NCBI GenBank assembly: GCA_037951105.1
Contig: JBAMJV010008307.1
Coordinates: 1-64,000, forward strand
DNA from: Echinarachnius parma
Taxonomy: Eukaryota; Echinodermata; Echinoidea; Clypeasteroida; Echinarachniidae
Direction: 5' to 3'
Length of the DNA stretch: 64,000 bases
The notes below the pieces were generated by a model. The model did not search any database and was not told the DNA's origin. It saw only the letters and a program-made list of their open reading frames with translations. Shown one piece after another: positions 11,685-21,420 of the stretch; the stretch's first letter is position 1, and every line of letters starts with the position of its first letter. The position numbers and the translations under genes were made by a program.

Positions 11685-12640
11685 TTAAGAAATAGGACAC
11701 AGTATGTATGTATAGATGGTCACAAATCACAGTATAGAAATATTTATGTTAGTGTACCTCAGGGATCTAACCTGGGACCTCTTTTGTTTTTACTTGATGT
11801 TAATGATTTGCAATATGTTAGTGATGTTTTATCTGTACTTTCATTTGCTGATGATACAACCCTGACGGGTAAAGATATATACATTTGAATGATGTAATCA
11901 ATGTAGAGATGGATAAAGTGCAATCATGGTTTTCAGGCAATAGACTCCAAATTAATTATAGTAAAACATGTTATATGATATTTAGACCACATAATTTAGA
12001 TATTAATGAAGATTTGATAAACATAAAATTCAATGAGGTTTAAATAAAGCAAGTAAAATGTACTAAATTTCCTGGTGTATTTATACATGACAAATTAAGT
12101 TGGAATTAGCATATTAGTTATATTTCTTTAAAGATTTCGAGAATAGAATAGAGTATTAAATAATTTGAAGTATAATTTGCCTCTGAGAATTTTAGTAAAT
12201 ATATATAATCATGATAACAGTATGGTTTTATCATGTTTACGTTATTGTAATATTGTATGGGGCAATTGCTCATTTTATTTATGTTCGCGCAATCACTAAA
12301 TCACATTATTTAGCACACACCCATACTTTATTTTTCAAATTGAAAATATTAAATATATATGATAAAATAAATTGCAGATTGCATGTTTAATGTATTCATA
12401 TTTAAAAAAATTATTACATCCACTTTTTAATGGATATTTTAAATATAATAGTAATGTCAATGTGTACAAAACAAGAAATTCGCATAAAATATATACTCCT
12501 TTTTGTAAATATAAGTTTTCTAGATCAATTATTAGTTATCAAGGTGCGATAGTATGTAATGATTTGCCTGATGAAATAAAACAATGTCCTGACCAATATT
12601 GCAATATACTTGCTGAATACTTAAAAATATAATTGGATTA

Positions 12641-13259
12641 TTATGTGAATTGAGTGTGAATTATGAAACAATACCATCCACGCCAGACAACAAAAATGCA
12701 CCTTTGAGCCCACTTCTGACAGTACAGGGGTCTAATAAGCTTATCAGTGCACATATAAAATTACTGGCACGGAAAGTGCAAAGTCCAATATGGATCATAA
12801 CTGTGTAGGTGTTATTGTTTACTTAAACGATAAATGTAAAGTTGAAAGGTTCTTAATATAAAAATAGAAAATGATATGTGACCTTTATTACCAATGATAA
12901 GCTATGTAGTATATTTTGTAAGGCGAGTTAACCCATATCCTCCTACGCTCACCTCTATAGGCGTACGAGGCAGGCTGGATGGGGCTGTACAGTCTCCCTA
13001 GACTTTCAAAAAACGGCCATATTCGGGAAAAGGGCGCCCCAGATTCGGGCAAAAGCATGTCATTTTCTGGCAATTCATGATTATATTCTGGCGAGTCATT
13101 ATCATATTCTGGCAAATCATTATAATATTTTGGTGAAGCAATATCAGATCCGAGAAAAACCATAAAAAGTATATAATTTACAAGTAAAATGGTCAGAAGG
13201 ATTTTTGTGGTTTGTTAGGTGAAACAAGGGGTAAGATATGGTAATCGGGCGAAAGAGCT
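12641..13259. other. Noncoding stretch with a short degenerate TTCTGGC repeat
   Basis: No gene recognised. Between about 13060 and 13150 a roughly 21-bp motif of the type TTCTGGCAATTCATGATTAT is repeated four to five times with changes, giving a spurious Pro/Glu/Tyr-rich frame on the minus strand. Confidence 0.5.
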
Positions 13260-13273
13260 ACTGGGCCATTCTT

Positions 13274-13689
13274 GGTCACGTGTGTGACCCAAAACATGAC
13301 AAATTTTGAAATGGGATGCTTATATTTCAGTAAGTATGAGACTATAATGATTTTTACTTCATATGTGACTTGAATATGTTGTAGTCTTTCAAACTTAACA
13401 CAAAAGATTTTATAAGGATTACGTAACTCAATGTCAGAGGTCAAATGGCATGGGTCACGTGTGTGACTTCGCACGGAGCGCTTTTTTCATAACTAAATTT
13501 CATTTGGAAAATTCTTTAAAATATGAATAGCTATAATGTTCATCTTATTACCAGAGAAGTACTATACATTTGTAAGTACAACAATAGCAATGAATGAGAA
13601 TTATATCAAACCGTTGTTTTTTATAGTACTTAATTATGTGGCAACGTCTGGTCACGTGTGTGACATTTTGGGGTGGTCACGTGTGTGAC
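13274..13689. promoter_or_regulatory. Cluster of four GGTCACGTGTGTGAC boxes
   Basis: The 15-mer GGTCACGTGTGTGAC occurs exactly at 13274-13288, 13453-13467, 13650-13664 and 13675-13689. It contains the E-box palindrome CACGTG and resembles bHLH-zip sites of the GTCACGTGAC type (USF/TFE family). The surrounding sequence is only loosely similar between copies, so the boxes look more conserved than their context. Use as a regulatory site is inference; the alternative is the remains of a tandem repeat. Confidence 0.4.
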
Positions 13690-14106
13690 ATGTACAATAT
13701 GAATGGAAAAATGGGAATTTTATAATATCGGGTTTAGAAAAGAATGAAAGGTTGAATTTTTACAAAGTTGGTATCAACCTGTACAGGAAAGTGAGAAGAA
13801 TGAGCTTGCTAATTATCCTTTTGATATCTTGATTATTTTCTGAATTATGATTATTAGAAAAATATTGAAATATGTAAATTTATGCAAATGAGTAAAAAAG
13901 TTTCATTTTAAACTTCAAATCATGTATTTCATGAAACTTTACACATGGATCATTCCAAAAATGGAACAAAACTACAGAAAAATAAAACTTCAATTTTTCC
14001 GAAAAAGTTTCACTTTTCAAAGAATGGCCCTACTAACGATTCCACGAGATTACCGTTTGTTAGTCGTCAATTATTCAATGTGATCACATTATAAAGAATA
14101 CCATTA
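13690..14106. other. AT-rich noncoding stretch
   Basis: Nothing recognised beyond simple AT-rich sequence between the CACGTG cluster and the first alpha MITE. Confidence 0.4.
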
Positions 14107-14930
14107 TTAAAGGAATAGTTAAGTTTTGGTATAGAGGGCGCTTCAAGAAATATTATTTCGTGAGGTTATGACAAACTAAGTGTACAATTTGAAAGAGCAC
14201 ACACTTTTGATCACATAATCAACTTTATTAAATTTTGATCAAAATCGGTTAAAAACAACTGAAATATCCATTAATAGTTATATAATTATTTATCTGTTTA
14301 TTTAGTGTAAAATACCAAAGCTTTGTATTTAATCACAGAACTTATGTAACTGTTGCATGTATTCAACAGTTATTCAAATGTATTCATTACATTCTCGTTG
14401 TTGTGATACTTTTGTGTGTTAGTGGTACCAGACACGATTAGCATTTAATGCTATTTTCTGGTACCATTTATCCTTTCAATATCCATGTTAAATATACACA
14501 TTTGAATATTATATTGATGTTCTTTTTGTCTGAATAATAAAGCTTCAAACTCAAACTCAATTGGAATAAAATGTCGGGGACCAACTTTTCTTCAATAATA
14601 CAACAAGAACTTTACAAATGCTGCACATTTTTAAAATCTAGCAAAATGGTTTTAAAATTGTTTTTGATGATCTCTCTATGAAATAATAATTTCATACACA
14701 CATCACATTCACATTTGTAGATGAACATGGTTGAAACTTGAGGTTTCTGGAGAGCGCCCTGTTGTGTTAGCGGGTGATTTCCGAAAGAAAATAGTCGTAT
14801 AACTGAACCTTTTGTATTTGTACTACATAACCTGCAAGCATCGTTGAACTATAACTGTTAGTTTGTAATGATAATTTGCAAGTTTGTATTATAATTCTGT
14901 TTGACCCAAACTGTACTTTCCCTTCACCGC
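14107..14930 (+). mobile_element. MITE family alpha, copy A (interrupted)
   Basis: It starts with TTAA at 14107 followed by AGGAATAGTTAAGTTTTGGT. It then shows the family body: GAGGGCGCTTC, GAAAGAGCACAC, TTTGATCAAAATCGGTT and, downstream, GAGAGCGCCCTGT and TTTGACCCAAACTGTAC. The right terminus is eroded. About 270 bp near 14300-14565 are absent from the other copies and look like an insertion. Confidence 0.75.
14420..14562 (+). repeat. Possible 3' tail of a retroposon inserted in MITE copy A
   Basis: The segment ends TCTGAATAATAAAGCTTCAA ACTCAAACTCAA. That is a polyadenylation-like AATAAA followed by short CAAACT repeats, a form common at 3' ends of LINEs and SINEs. It also has an inverted pair GGTACCAGA/TTCTGGTACC. 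The 5' boundary is uncertain. Confidence 0.35.
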
Positions 14931-15089
14931 AGTCATTTATATTACTATATTTGCCGTTCAAGCCTAGGTCCTGAAAATACTCGAGCTGTGGTTTGTATTG
15001 AAATACATGATGTAACACATAGTCTTGAACATGTACATAAGGACAACATTATTAATTTCACAGAAACTAGCGAAATCAAATATTCACAT

Positions 15090-15636
15090 TTAAAGGGATA
15101 GTTGAGTATTGGTAATAGAAGGCACTTCACAAAATATTATTTTGTGAGATAATGAAAAACTGACTATTAAATGTGAAAAAAATCATACATTTTTAATGAC
15201 AGAATAAACTTCATTTGATCAAAATCGGTTCAGCAACGGCTGAAATTTCCATTAACATATTTGTATTACAACAATTCTTTGCCAGGGAATATTTTGACTT
15301 TTTAGAAAAAAATTTAGAAAATGCTTAGACTCCTTTGAAAAAAATCTGAATAGGTTTTAAAAAGAAGCTGTTGATGATATCTCTATTGAATCATTAGTTT
15401 AACAAAACATTAAATGCACAATTTTGTATGAAAATGGCTAAAACCAATGATGTTTTAGAGAGCGCCCTCTTGAGTTGTAACGGCACTTTTTGAATGATAA
15501 CAGGGGTCTTACTTAGTCGTTTGTAATTGTGTATGCTTTTCGAACATTTTGAAGTTATAACTATTATTTTGTACCGTAATGGTGCAGGTTTTGGTTACTA
15601 AGGTTAAGTTTGACCAATACTCAACTATCACTTTAA
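15090..15636 (+). mobile_element. MITE family alpha, copy B (547 bp, complete)
   Basis: TTAA (15090-15093) is followed by AGGGATAGTTGAGTATTGGT. The right end ACCAATACTCAACTATCACT is followed by TTAA (15633-15636). The termini are inverted repeats of about 20 bp. Internal landmarks are TTTGATCAAAATCGGTTCAG and GAGAGCGCCCTCTTG. It is noncoding. The TTAA duplication and AGG start suggest a Kolobok-type non-autonomous element. Confidence 0.85.
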
Positions 15637-15980
15637 CAAAAGTGGAACTTTATTCAGTGGCATCATAAGCTCGAAACGAATGTATTTTTAACGTTTATCC
15701 CTCTAGAAAGGAAATATATCCACACGGACTGCTCTCGATCCTTGTTTAGAACGTCGTTCCTTAGCACTGTGCGCACCTACCGTGTGCCTGGCAGAAATGC
15801 TCCAAAGGCAGCGGAAAATATGCACTTTGTTTGAAATGTTAATAATTGGCTAATAATAATGATAAACTGTATATTATGCGAGCGACGAGATATGTAAAAC
15901 ACGCTTAATAATGTAGTTAGCCACCACATCATAATTCGTATGTCCGTTTTTTATGTTTTCCATACTGTATTCATCCTCAG
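15637..15980. other. Sequence upstream of the Ig exon
   Basis: No signal-peptide exon or TATA box can be supported here. The last 40 bases form a good splice-acceptor tract (TCCGTTTTTTATGTTTTCCA ... TCATCCTCAG). Confidence 0.4.
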
Positions 15981-16340
15981 CTTCACCTGACCGCGTTCTG
16001 CTTGTAATACCGGAGTGCGCCCACAGGAACCAAACGGACAAAACATGCACTATCGAGGTTAATCATACCGAAGAGACTAACCTCACATGCACTCTCAGAA
16101 ACATTTATCCTCTAAATTATACGATAAACTGGACAAATGAAGAGGGAGATGAACTACCGTCTTCCAAGAACGATTCGCGAGAGAACCAAAATGGAACATA
16201 TGACACGACAATTGTGATGACACAGAATTTGACCAGGCCAACGCAATTTACCTGCGTGGCTTCTTTCGCTACCTCTACCGGTAAACAGGAGTTAATGACT
16301 TCTATCTCTATCGACGGCAGGACCTCAAATGAAAATACAG
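15981..16340 (+). CDS. Exon encoding an Ig-like domain of a transmembrane receptor (partial gene)
   Basis: A 360-bp phase 1-1 exon has an acceptor ...TCATCCTCAG before 15981 and a donor GTAACA after 16340. It encodes about 120 residues with the Ig signature: first cysteine in NLTCTL, tryptophan in INWTNEEG and second cysteine in TQFTCVASF, plus a further Cys pair near the start. The domain has eight N-glycosylation sequons (NQT, NHT, NLT, NYT, NWT, NDS, NGT, NLT), so the protein is probably extracellular and heavily glycosylated. The phase 1-1 arrangement is typical of shuffled Ig exons. The next exon encodes a membrane span. The 5' exons (signal peptide, perhaps more Ig domains) were not found and may lie left of the window. 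The specific family is unknown. Confidence 0.8.
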
Positions 16341-16618
16341 GTAACAATAACAACATCAATGTTCATACTAGTAGTACTAATAATACAAAATAATAGTTAT
16401 TATTATAATTAAATCATGAAAATAGCAATAATAGAAAAATGTGTAAACTGCAGTCATAACAAATAGGGTTGTCTTTTGGAGGGTATACTTCCTTTTATAC
16501 GTGATGTCATATTTGTCATAAAATAATATGTTATTGACATAAAGAACAAATACAGCTTGTTAATGCGAAAGCTCTACAAATAATATGGAATATCATGGTT
16601 ATATTAATGGTAACAAAG

Positions 16619-17537
16619 TTAAAGGGATCTAGTTACATTGTCAAAATCAACAAAACTTACCTCTTACTCAAGCGGTGCGCACAAACTTCGTTTCATTTAC
16701 ACTACCAATACATAGAAGCATGGAAGAAGGAATTTCTGTTACGTGAAAAAATATCTGTTTTATTGAAGTTTTTGGATTTGATGTCTCACTGTGAGACTTT
16801 TAAAGGGATAGTTGAGTTTTGGTCATAATGAATTTTAGAAACCAAAACCTGCACCCTAACATTACATACTTATAACTCCACGATGCTCGAAAGGTATACA
16901 ACATTACAAACGACTAAGTAAAAAGCCTGTTATCATTCAAAAAGAGTCATTAAAACAAAAGAGGGCGCTCCCTTAAAACACATTGGTTTCAACCATTTTT
17001 TCTACAAAATTGTGCATGTGATGCTTGGTTAAAATAATGATTAAATAGAGAGATCATCAACTACTATTTAAAAACCTCTTTTGTAATTTTTTGAAAAAGT
17101 GTAAGCATTTGTTTGTTTCTTAATCATCGAATAAACCTTGGCTCCCAAGTTTATTCTGATTATATATATTAATTGATATTTCAGCTGTTTCTGAACTGAT
17201 TTTGATCAAATAAATTGTATTCTGCCATTAGGAATTGTATGTTCTTTCAAATTTGACACTCAGTTTGTCATTACCTCACACAAAAACTTATTTGTTGAAG
17301 CGCCCTCTATACCAAAACTCAAATATCCCTTGAACCATGACTGCATTTGTTACTGCAATGAGCTAGCAAATATTATTTTGCATTTACAGTCATTATTTTG
17401 TCAATACACTCTTCGTAAACTATGTAATTTCTTACAGTAATCAGTGTAGATATCAGAGTACAGAAATACACATTTTATAAGCCCTTCGTTAGTTGTTGCA
17501 TAATGTTATGTCAACAAAGGTACTAGATAGCTTTTAA
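16619..17537. mobile_element. MITE family beta, copy 1, with an alpha MITE nested in it
   Basis: The left end is TTAA (16619-16622) then AGGGATCTAGTTACATTGTC. The right end is ATGTCAACAAAGGTACTAGA followed by TAGCTT and TTAA (17534-17537). Subtracting the nested alpha copy (16800-17333) leaves about 385 bp, close to the 377-bp uninterrupted copy at 19536-19912. That agreement supports the nesting. Confidence 0.75.
16800..17333 (-). mobile_element. MITE family alpha, copy C, inverted
   Basis: It begins TTAA AGGGATAGTTGAGTTTTGGT and ends ACCAAAACTCAAATATCCCT followed by TTGA, a mutated TTAA. The interior is the reverse complement of copy B (CTGATTTTGATCAAA, GAAGCGCCCTCTAT). It is inserted in beta copy 1, inside the intron between the Ig and transmembrane exons. 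Confidence 0.85.
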
Positions 17538-17609
17538 ATATGTTGGATATTGCGGAGAACAAGCGTATGTTTTTTGCCTTTATAACATACATTGTTTCTT
17601 CTCTTCCAG

Positions 17610-17726
17610 GCAATCCCGAAAATGAGACGTTTAGGGCGGGAGAAATCGTTGGCATCGTTATATTTCTTGTTGCCTTGGTGATAGTTGCAATTGTTTGCTT
17701 CTGCTGCCGGAAACGTATTAAGAAAG
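17610..17726 (+). CDS. Exon encoding the transmembrane segment
   Basis: A 117-bp phase 1-1 exon has an acceptor TTTCTTCTCTTCCAG before 17610 and a donor GTATGT after 17726. It follows the Ig exon in matching phase: the G left by the first exon completes a Gly codon. The product reads NPENETFRAGE, then a span of about 22 hydrophobic residues (IVGIVIFLVALVIVAIV), a Cys-rich CFCC that could be palmitoylated, and a basic stop-transfer RKRIKK. That fits a single-pass type I membrane protein. Confidence 0.85.
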
Positions 17727-18419
17727 GTATGTTGATTTAAGTTCCGCTTAATCAATATAATGTCAAATTCTGTGAAATTAATACGTTTATTGCAACCTAT
17801 CGTCGGTTGCGAAAGAGAAGGGCGCTGAGTTAATTTTTTGTACTTTAGAGAAGATCAGGTTTAAAGTTTGAAGGCTACGCAAAAATCAAACTAGTTCTTT
17901 TTCATATTTTGATGAATATTCCAAATAATATAAGGCAGAATTGTGATCTGAAAACTTAAGCAATACTTAGAGGGAGGCTCTGACCTACATGATGGTATGA
18001 GTAGCTAAATTTAGCCCAAACCGACTTAATTCCCTTCTCGCTCTTTCCCGGCGTTATGTCACATAGTCTATAAATCAAAATGACTGAATTACCTACGCAT
18101 ATATGGTAATACATTAGCGACAACAAGAGTTTCAATCCGATATATAGATCCCGAAAAATGATTACGCCACACCAGTCTCGTGAAGAGTCTACAACAAATT
18201 ATTTTGTCGGCGTCCCATAATAGTATGGGGTCGTTAAAAAAAGCTTTTGATGTACAGATACAATTCTGTGAGTGTATTGCATTGTTCCTTTCTTGTTTAT
18301 TATAACCCTTAAAGTGTGCCTTATATTAATGCGCATTCTTACTCCTTTACTATTCCATATTGATATTCATATTCTCATCCACTTACTTCCACCTGCATAT
18401 GCTAAAATACAATTCGATC
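17727..18419. other. Intron sequence
   Basis: No coding or repeat feature recognised downstream of the transmembrane exon, up to the hairpin MITE. Confidence 0.45.
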
Positions 18420-18421
18420 TA

Positions 18422-18957
18422 TACAGGGTGGCACAGAAAGGATGCAACACCTACGATCGTTAATTTCATCAACACCATCGACCAAATGTCATTGTTTTTT
18501 GTTTGATTGGGTAGAACATTCCTTTTCCAACAAAATGATACCATGAGCATTGATTTTGGGTAAGGCGTTTGGATCCTAGGGCCATATTTCTGAGGCAATG
18601 TCGTTTCCTAAATTTGCTACTTTTTCGTCTCCAGCGATCCGCGGAACACTGAAACATTCTCGCCCCACGGCCTGCCGTAGAATTAGCTGTACAGAAGAAC
18701 CGCATAACTGCTCTCCCTTTGTAAGGAAGACAATGTGAGCCATTCTTATGTACAGCTAATTCTACGGCAGGCCGTGGGGCGAGAATGTCTCAGTGTTCCG
18801 AGGATCGCTGGAGACGAAAGAGTAGCACATTTAGGAAACGACATTGCCTCAGAAAAATGGCCCTAGGATCCAAACGCCTTACCCAAAATCAATGCTCATG
18901 GTATCATTTTGTTGGAAAAAGAATGTTCTACCTAATCAAACAAAAAATCACCCTGTA
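18422..18957. mobile_element. Mariner-like hairpin MITE, 536 bp
   Basis: The ends TACAGGGTG and CACCCTGTA are flanked by TA (18420-18421 and 18958-18959), as in Tc1/mariner elements. The interior folds back on itself: CATTCTCGCCCCACGGCCTG near 18655 faces CAGGCCGTGGGGCGAGAATG near 18768. The arms are about 225 bp with a loop of about 70 bp. It is noncoding; mirrored open frames on the two strands are artefacts of the palindrome. Confidence 0.85.
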
Positions 18958-18959
18958 TA

Positions 18960-19414
18960 TACCACATCTGCTGTATGAATAATTTGAACTAGTTAGTACG
19001 TGCAAAAATTGATAACTAAGTAATTAACTTCCAAAATCATGTTACTAACATTATGTATGGTTGTTAGAAATACTTAAATAAATTATTTACAAAAACAAGA
19101 AACCAAACAAAAACTCGATATAAATAATTTAACGAAGAAGTTGAAATTGTACTTTTCACTACAATTTTTAGACATATGTGTCTAATTCTAACCCAGTTTT
19201 AATAGTTTACCCAATCTAGATTCCCCTTTTCACTTTGCTCGGTCATTCTGTGATGTTTACATAATTGGGTAAACCATTATTTATCCTGTGTTGGGCAAAT
19301 GCATGTAGCAAAAGAGTTTGACAAATTTTGCCCAACTTTCACCCAGTATTTCGAAGAGTGAAAAACATACACGACTTGTGGTATTATTAATATTATTTAC
19401 AATTATATTTTAAG
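18960..19414. other. Intron sequence
   Basis: Nothing recognised other than AT-rich sequence. An ACCCAG/TTGGGTAAA motif recurs a few times between 19190 and 19350. Confidence 0.4.
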
Positions 19415-19527
19415 GTGTAACTATTGAACAATACGAAAAAATAAAATGGTGTGAAAGGATTGCGAACAACCTCGATGTGAAAGATTATATGGACACCCTA
19501 GTATTGACTAAAAGTTTATTTAAGTAG
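19415..19527 (+). CDS. Candidate cytoplasmic exon, possible start of a death-fold (CARD-like) domain
   Basis: It is preceded by AATTATATTTTAAG. Read in phase 1 from the transmembrane exon it gives VTIEQYEKIKWCERIANN and LDVKDYMDTLVLTKSLFK before a TAG at 19525. The alternation of hydrophobic and charged residues and the LDVKDYMDTL segment resemble the first helices of CARD or related death-fold domains; this is pattern recognition, not a firm hit. Either it is a terminal exon giving a short tail, or it uses a weak donor (A|GTTTAT at 19514) that would also leave phase 1 and join the exon at 20648. Confidence 0.4.
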
Positions 19528-19535
19528 TGTGATGA

Positions 19536-19912
19536 TTAAAGGGACTTAGTAACGTTGTTCAAATCCTCAACATCCAATTGGAATTCTAGCGCTTCCCTCA
19601 TACCTTGTTGTATTCGTATTTACAAGAAAAGCATGGGACAGGTTCCGATTTCCATTTCGTTAAAAATATATTTACGATTGAAGTGTTCAGATGCTAAATT
19701 ATCCACTGGATCGCGAAAACAGTCTACAAAGTGAGTGCAATAAGTGAGTGAATATCACTTTGCATTTTTGCTCATTACTCGGCCGTATAACGTCCATTTA
19801 ACTTGAAATTTTCACACAACACCCAGTGGACATATCATATAACAATACTATACTTTGTATCAACCACTCATCACTTTTTGTACATGTCAACAAAGTTACT
19901 AGATCCCTTTAA
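19536..19912. mobile_element. MITE family beta, copy 2 (377 bp)
   Basis: TTAA (19536-19539) is followed by AGGGACTTAGTAACGTTG. The right end CAAAGTTACTAGATCCCT is followed by TTAA (19909-19912). It shares the inverted terminal motif with copy 1 and the AGGGA start with family alpha, so the two families may use the same transposase. It lies 9 bp after the stop codon of the preceding candidate exon. Confidence 0.85.
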
Positions 19913-20647
19913 CGTGATTTTTGACGTAGAGACAAACATAATGCATGGAAATTAATTTGATTCCAAATGCTTAAAATAGCAGTTAAAGGTTTCGTGCGCT
20001 ACAAATTTCAATGAAGATGCGCTATTAAACTAATATATAGATGACATGACATGGGAGTTGACAAATTAAGGTACATTCTAGAAGAACTTCACGGTCACGA
20101 TGGTTCAGTGACAATTACAAAATCATGGCCCCACTCAAGGCATTTATTAGTAAGTTGAGAGGGCGAAATTACATGTATGCCCACAATTCAAGATAAATAA
20201 TGGACTCAGGGACATTTCGAATGTGTGAAAAAGTGTCATTCTATACAGATTGCTTCTTGTAATGCGTTTTAATCCATATATTGTTATGTGCATACCTACA
20301 CCATCGAATAAGATAATAGTATGCTCTGCTTTCGAGCATAGCATGTTTGTATACCAAACTGTAACTTTGCTACATGGCATCTTACAAGTAGGAAATGCAA
20401 TCGATTGTAAAGTTGCAATTAATAGATTCAGAAAATATGCATATTCGAACCAATCAGATTTGCGCTTTCAGTCGAATGATCTGACTTACAATTAAATGGA
20501 TAAGTAAAAATTACCGAATAAAATGATGAAGTTATGTTAATTCGAAATATGTGTCCTCGTGCGATTCTTAGACTCGGTTCAATTCTACCTCGAAAATGTA
20601 TTATTTTTTAAACGCCTTCTAAACCAGATTTTTAATTTTATTATTAG
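19913..20647. other. Intron-like AT-rich sequence
   Basis: No exon or repeat recognised. The final bases TTTTTAATTTTATTATTAG form an acceptor for the short exon that follows. Confidence 0.4.
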
Positions 20648-20686
20648 ACCAATACGTTGTGGATGAGGAAGTAGATTATTGTAATG
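20648..20686 (+). CDS. Candidate 39-bp cytoplasmic exon
   Basis: A 39-bp segment with an AG acceptor and a GTAAAT donor encodes QYVVDEEVDYCN in phase 1-1, the same phase as its neighbours. The two tyrosines in an acidic context would suit a cytoplasmic tail. A 39-bp exon can arise by chance, so transcript evidence is decisive. Confidence 0.35.
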
Positions 20687-20723
20687 GTAAATATATTACT
20701 CATTGCGGATATAGTATCGAAAA

Positions 20724-20830
20724 TAATATATAATATCGCTAGTGATATTCGTTTGTCTCGCAATGTATGGTCAACAAGGGATCTAAAAGATCACGACGTT
20801 TCGTGCGCCGCTGCAACACTTTTATTACTT
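20724..20830 (+). repeat. 107-bp segment duplicated at 48674-48780
   Basis: It contains ATATCGCTAGTGAT, TCGTTTGTCTCGCAATGTAT and GATCACGACGTTTCGT. The same order is found near 48680-48780 with about ten differences. Both copies are open in the same frame (NIASD-RLSRNVWST and DHDVS-AAA), and each precedes a group of receptor-like exons. It is either a duplicated remnant of an exon or a piece of a dispersed repeat. Confidence 0.6.
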
Positions 20831-20999
20831 AGATTGTATTACTCGCACAGTAGCGGTATATTGTTACAATTACAGTTTGACAAGTTCCACTGCATTTTTG
20901 TAATTTGTATTTTCAGTTTTGCGGTTTTGGGAGTATAGAAGTAGATACAAGTACAATTATTTGTGTTGTTGTTGTTGGTAGTAGTAGTAGTCATAGGCG

Positions 21000-21420
21000 T
21001 ACCCAGGGGGGGGGGAGTTCACCCCCCCCCCCCCCCCCCTCCCCCCCTTTGACCAAAAAGTGGCTGTTTTGTGGGGTTTGAACCCCCCCTTTTAAAATTT
21101 TGGCCGGTCTCGAGACCATTTTTTAGCGGTTTCGACCGTCAAAAACCTGGTCTCGAAGTCGAAAATTTGCGAAAAACTTGGTCTCGACATCAAAAATTGT
21201 GAAAATTGTAGGTCTCGACCGCGAAAATCTGGACCAGTCCTGGTCTCGGCTTCTAAAATTTGGACCGGTCTTGGTCTTGGTAAATTTGAGACCGGTCTTG
21301 GTCTCGGCTTCGAAAATTGTCTACGACTACCCCCCCCCCCCCCCCCTCCCCCCTCACCCCCGCTGACAAAAAAAATTACCTGGCCAAACCCCCCCACCCC
21401 CCCCTTCCTTGAAAAAATCC
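21000..21420. repeat. G/C homopolymer runs and GGTCTCG repeats
   Basis: Runs of 10 G and 18 C at 21006-21040 and C runs at 21330-21410 enclose repeats of about 28-50 bp of the type GACCGGTCTTGGTCTCGGCT. AGGCGTACCCAGG at 20996 and a diverged GGCGTAGCCAGA near 21738 resemble the GGCGTAGCCAGG ends common in animal DNA transposons. No coding potential. Confidence 0.6.

Larger units (their letters stand above)
8286..12632 (+). pseudogene. LINE ORF2 remnant: APE endonuclease and reverse transcriptase
   Basis: Endonuclease motifs in order: LFHCNCRSLKRNYD (about 8305), a TETWLKDG segment (about 8410), RGGGVGIFIHD (about 8490), VYRPP (about 8625), GDFNVDLL (about 8693) and SDHLTP (about 8893). After the nested element comes YDECFPEDQ (about 10100), then reverse-transcriptase motifs: NNYRPVSVLSIFSKI (about 10845), LFGFRKGYS (about 10955), [12 protein letters not shown] (about 11070), VPQGSNLGPLLFL (about 11755) and FADDT (about 11850). 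The C-terminal tail is readable to a stop at 12632. Numerous frameshifts and stops make it a dead copy. Confidence 0.88.
6456..12640 (+). mobile_element. Decayed APE-type non-LTR retrotransposon (LINE), copy 1
   Basis: Order on the plus strand: an ORF1 remnant (6480-7265), then an ORF2 remnant with endonuclease and reverse transcriptase (8286-12632). It is strongly AT-rich and broken by frameshifts and stops. Two DNA transposons are nested in ORF2 (9085-10068 and 11165-11684). Motifs place it in the Jockey/CR1/L2 group; I cannot fix the clade by eye. The (TAG)n tract abuts the 5' side. A second, different LINE copy lies at 40.3-45.4 kb in the opposite orientation. Confidence 0.85.

Noticed and set aside
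18469..18982. Similar Arg/Lys-rich frames on opposite strands
   Set aside because: Mirror images caused by the arms of the mariner-like hairpin MITE.
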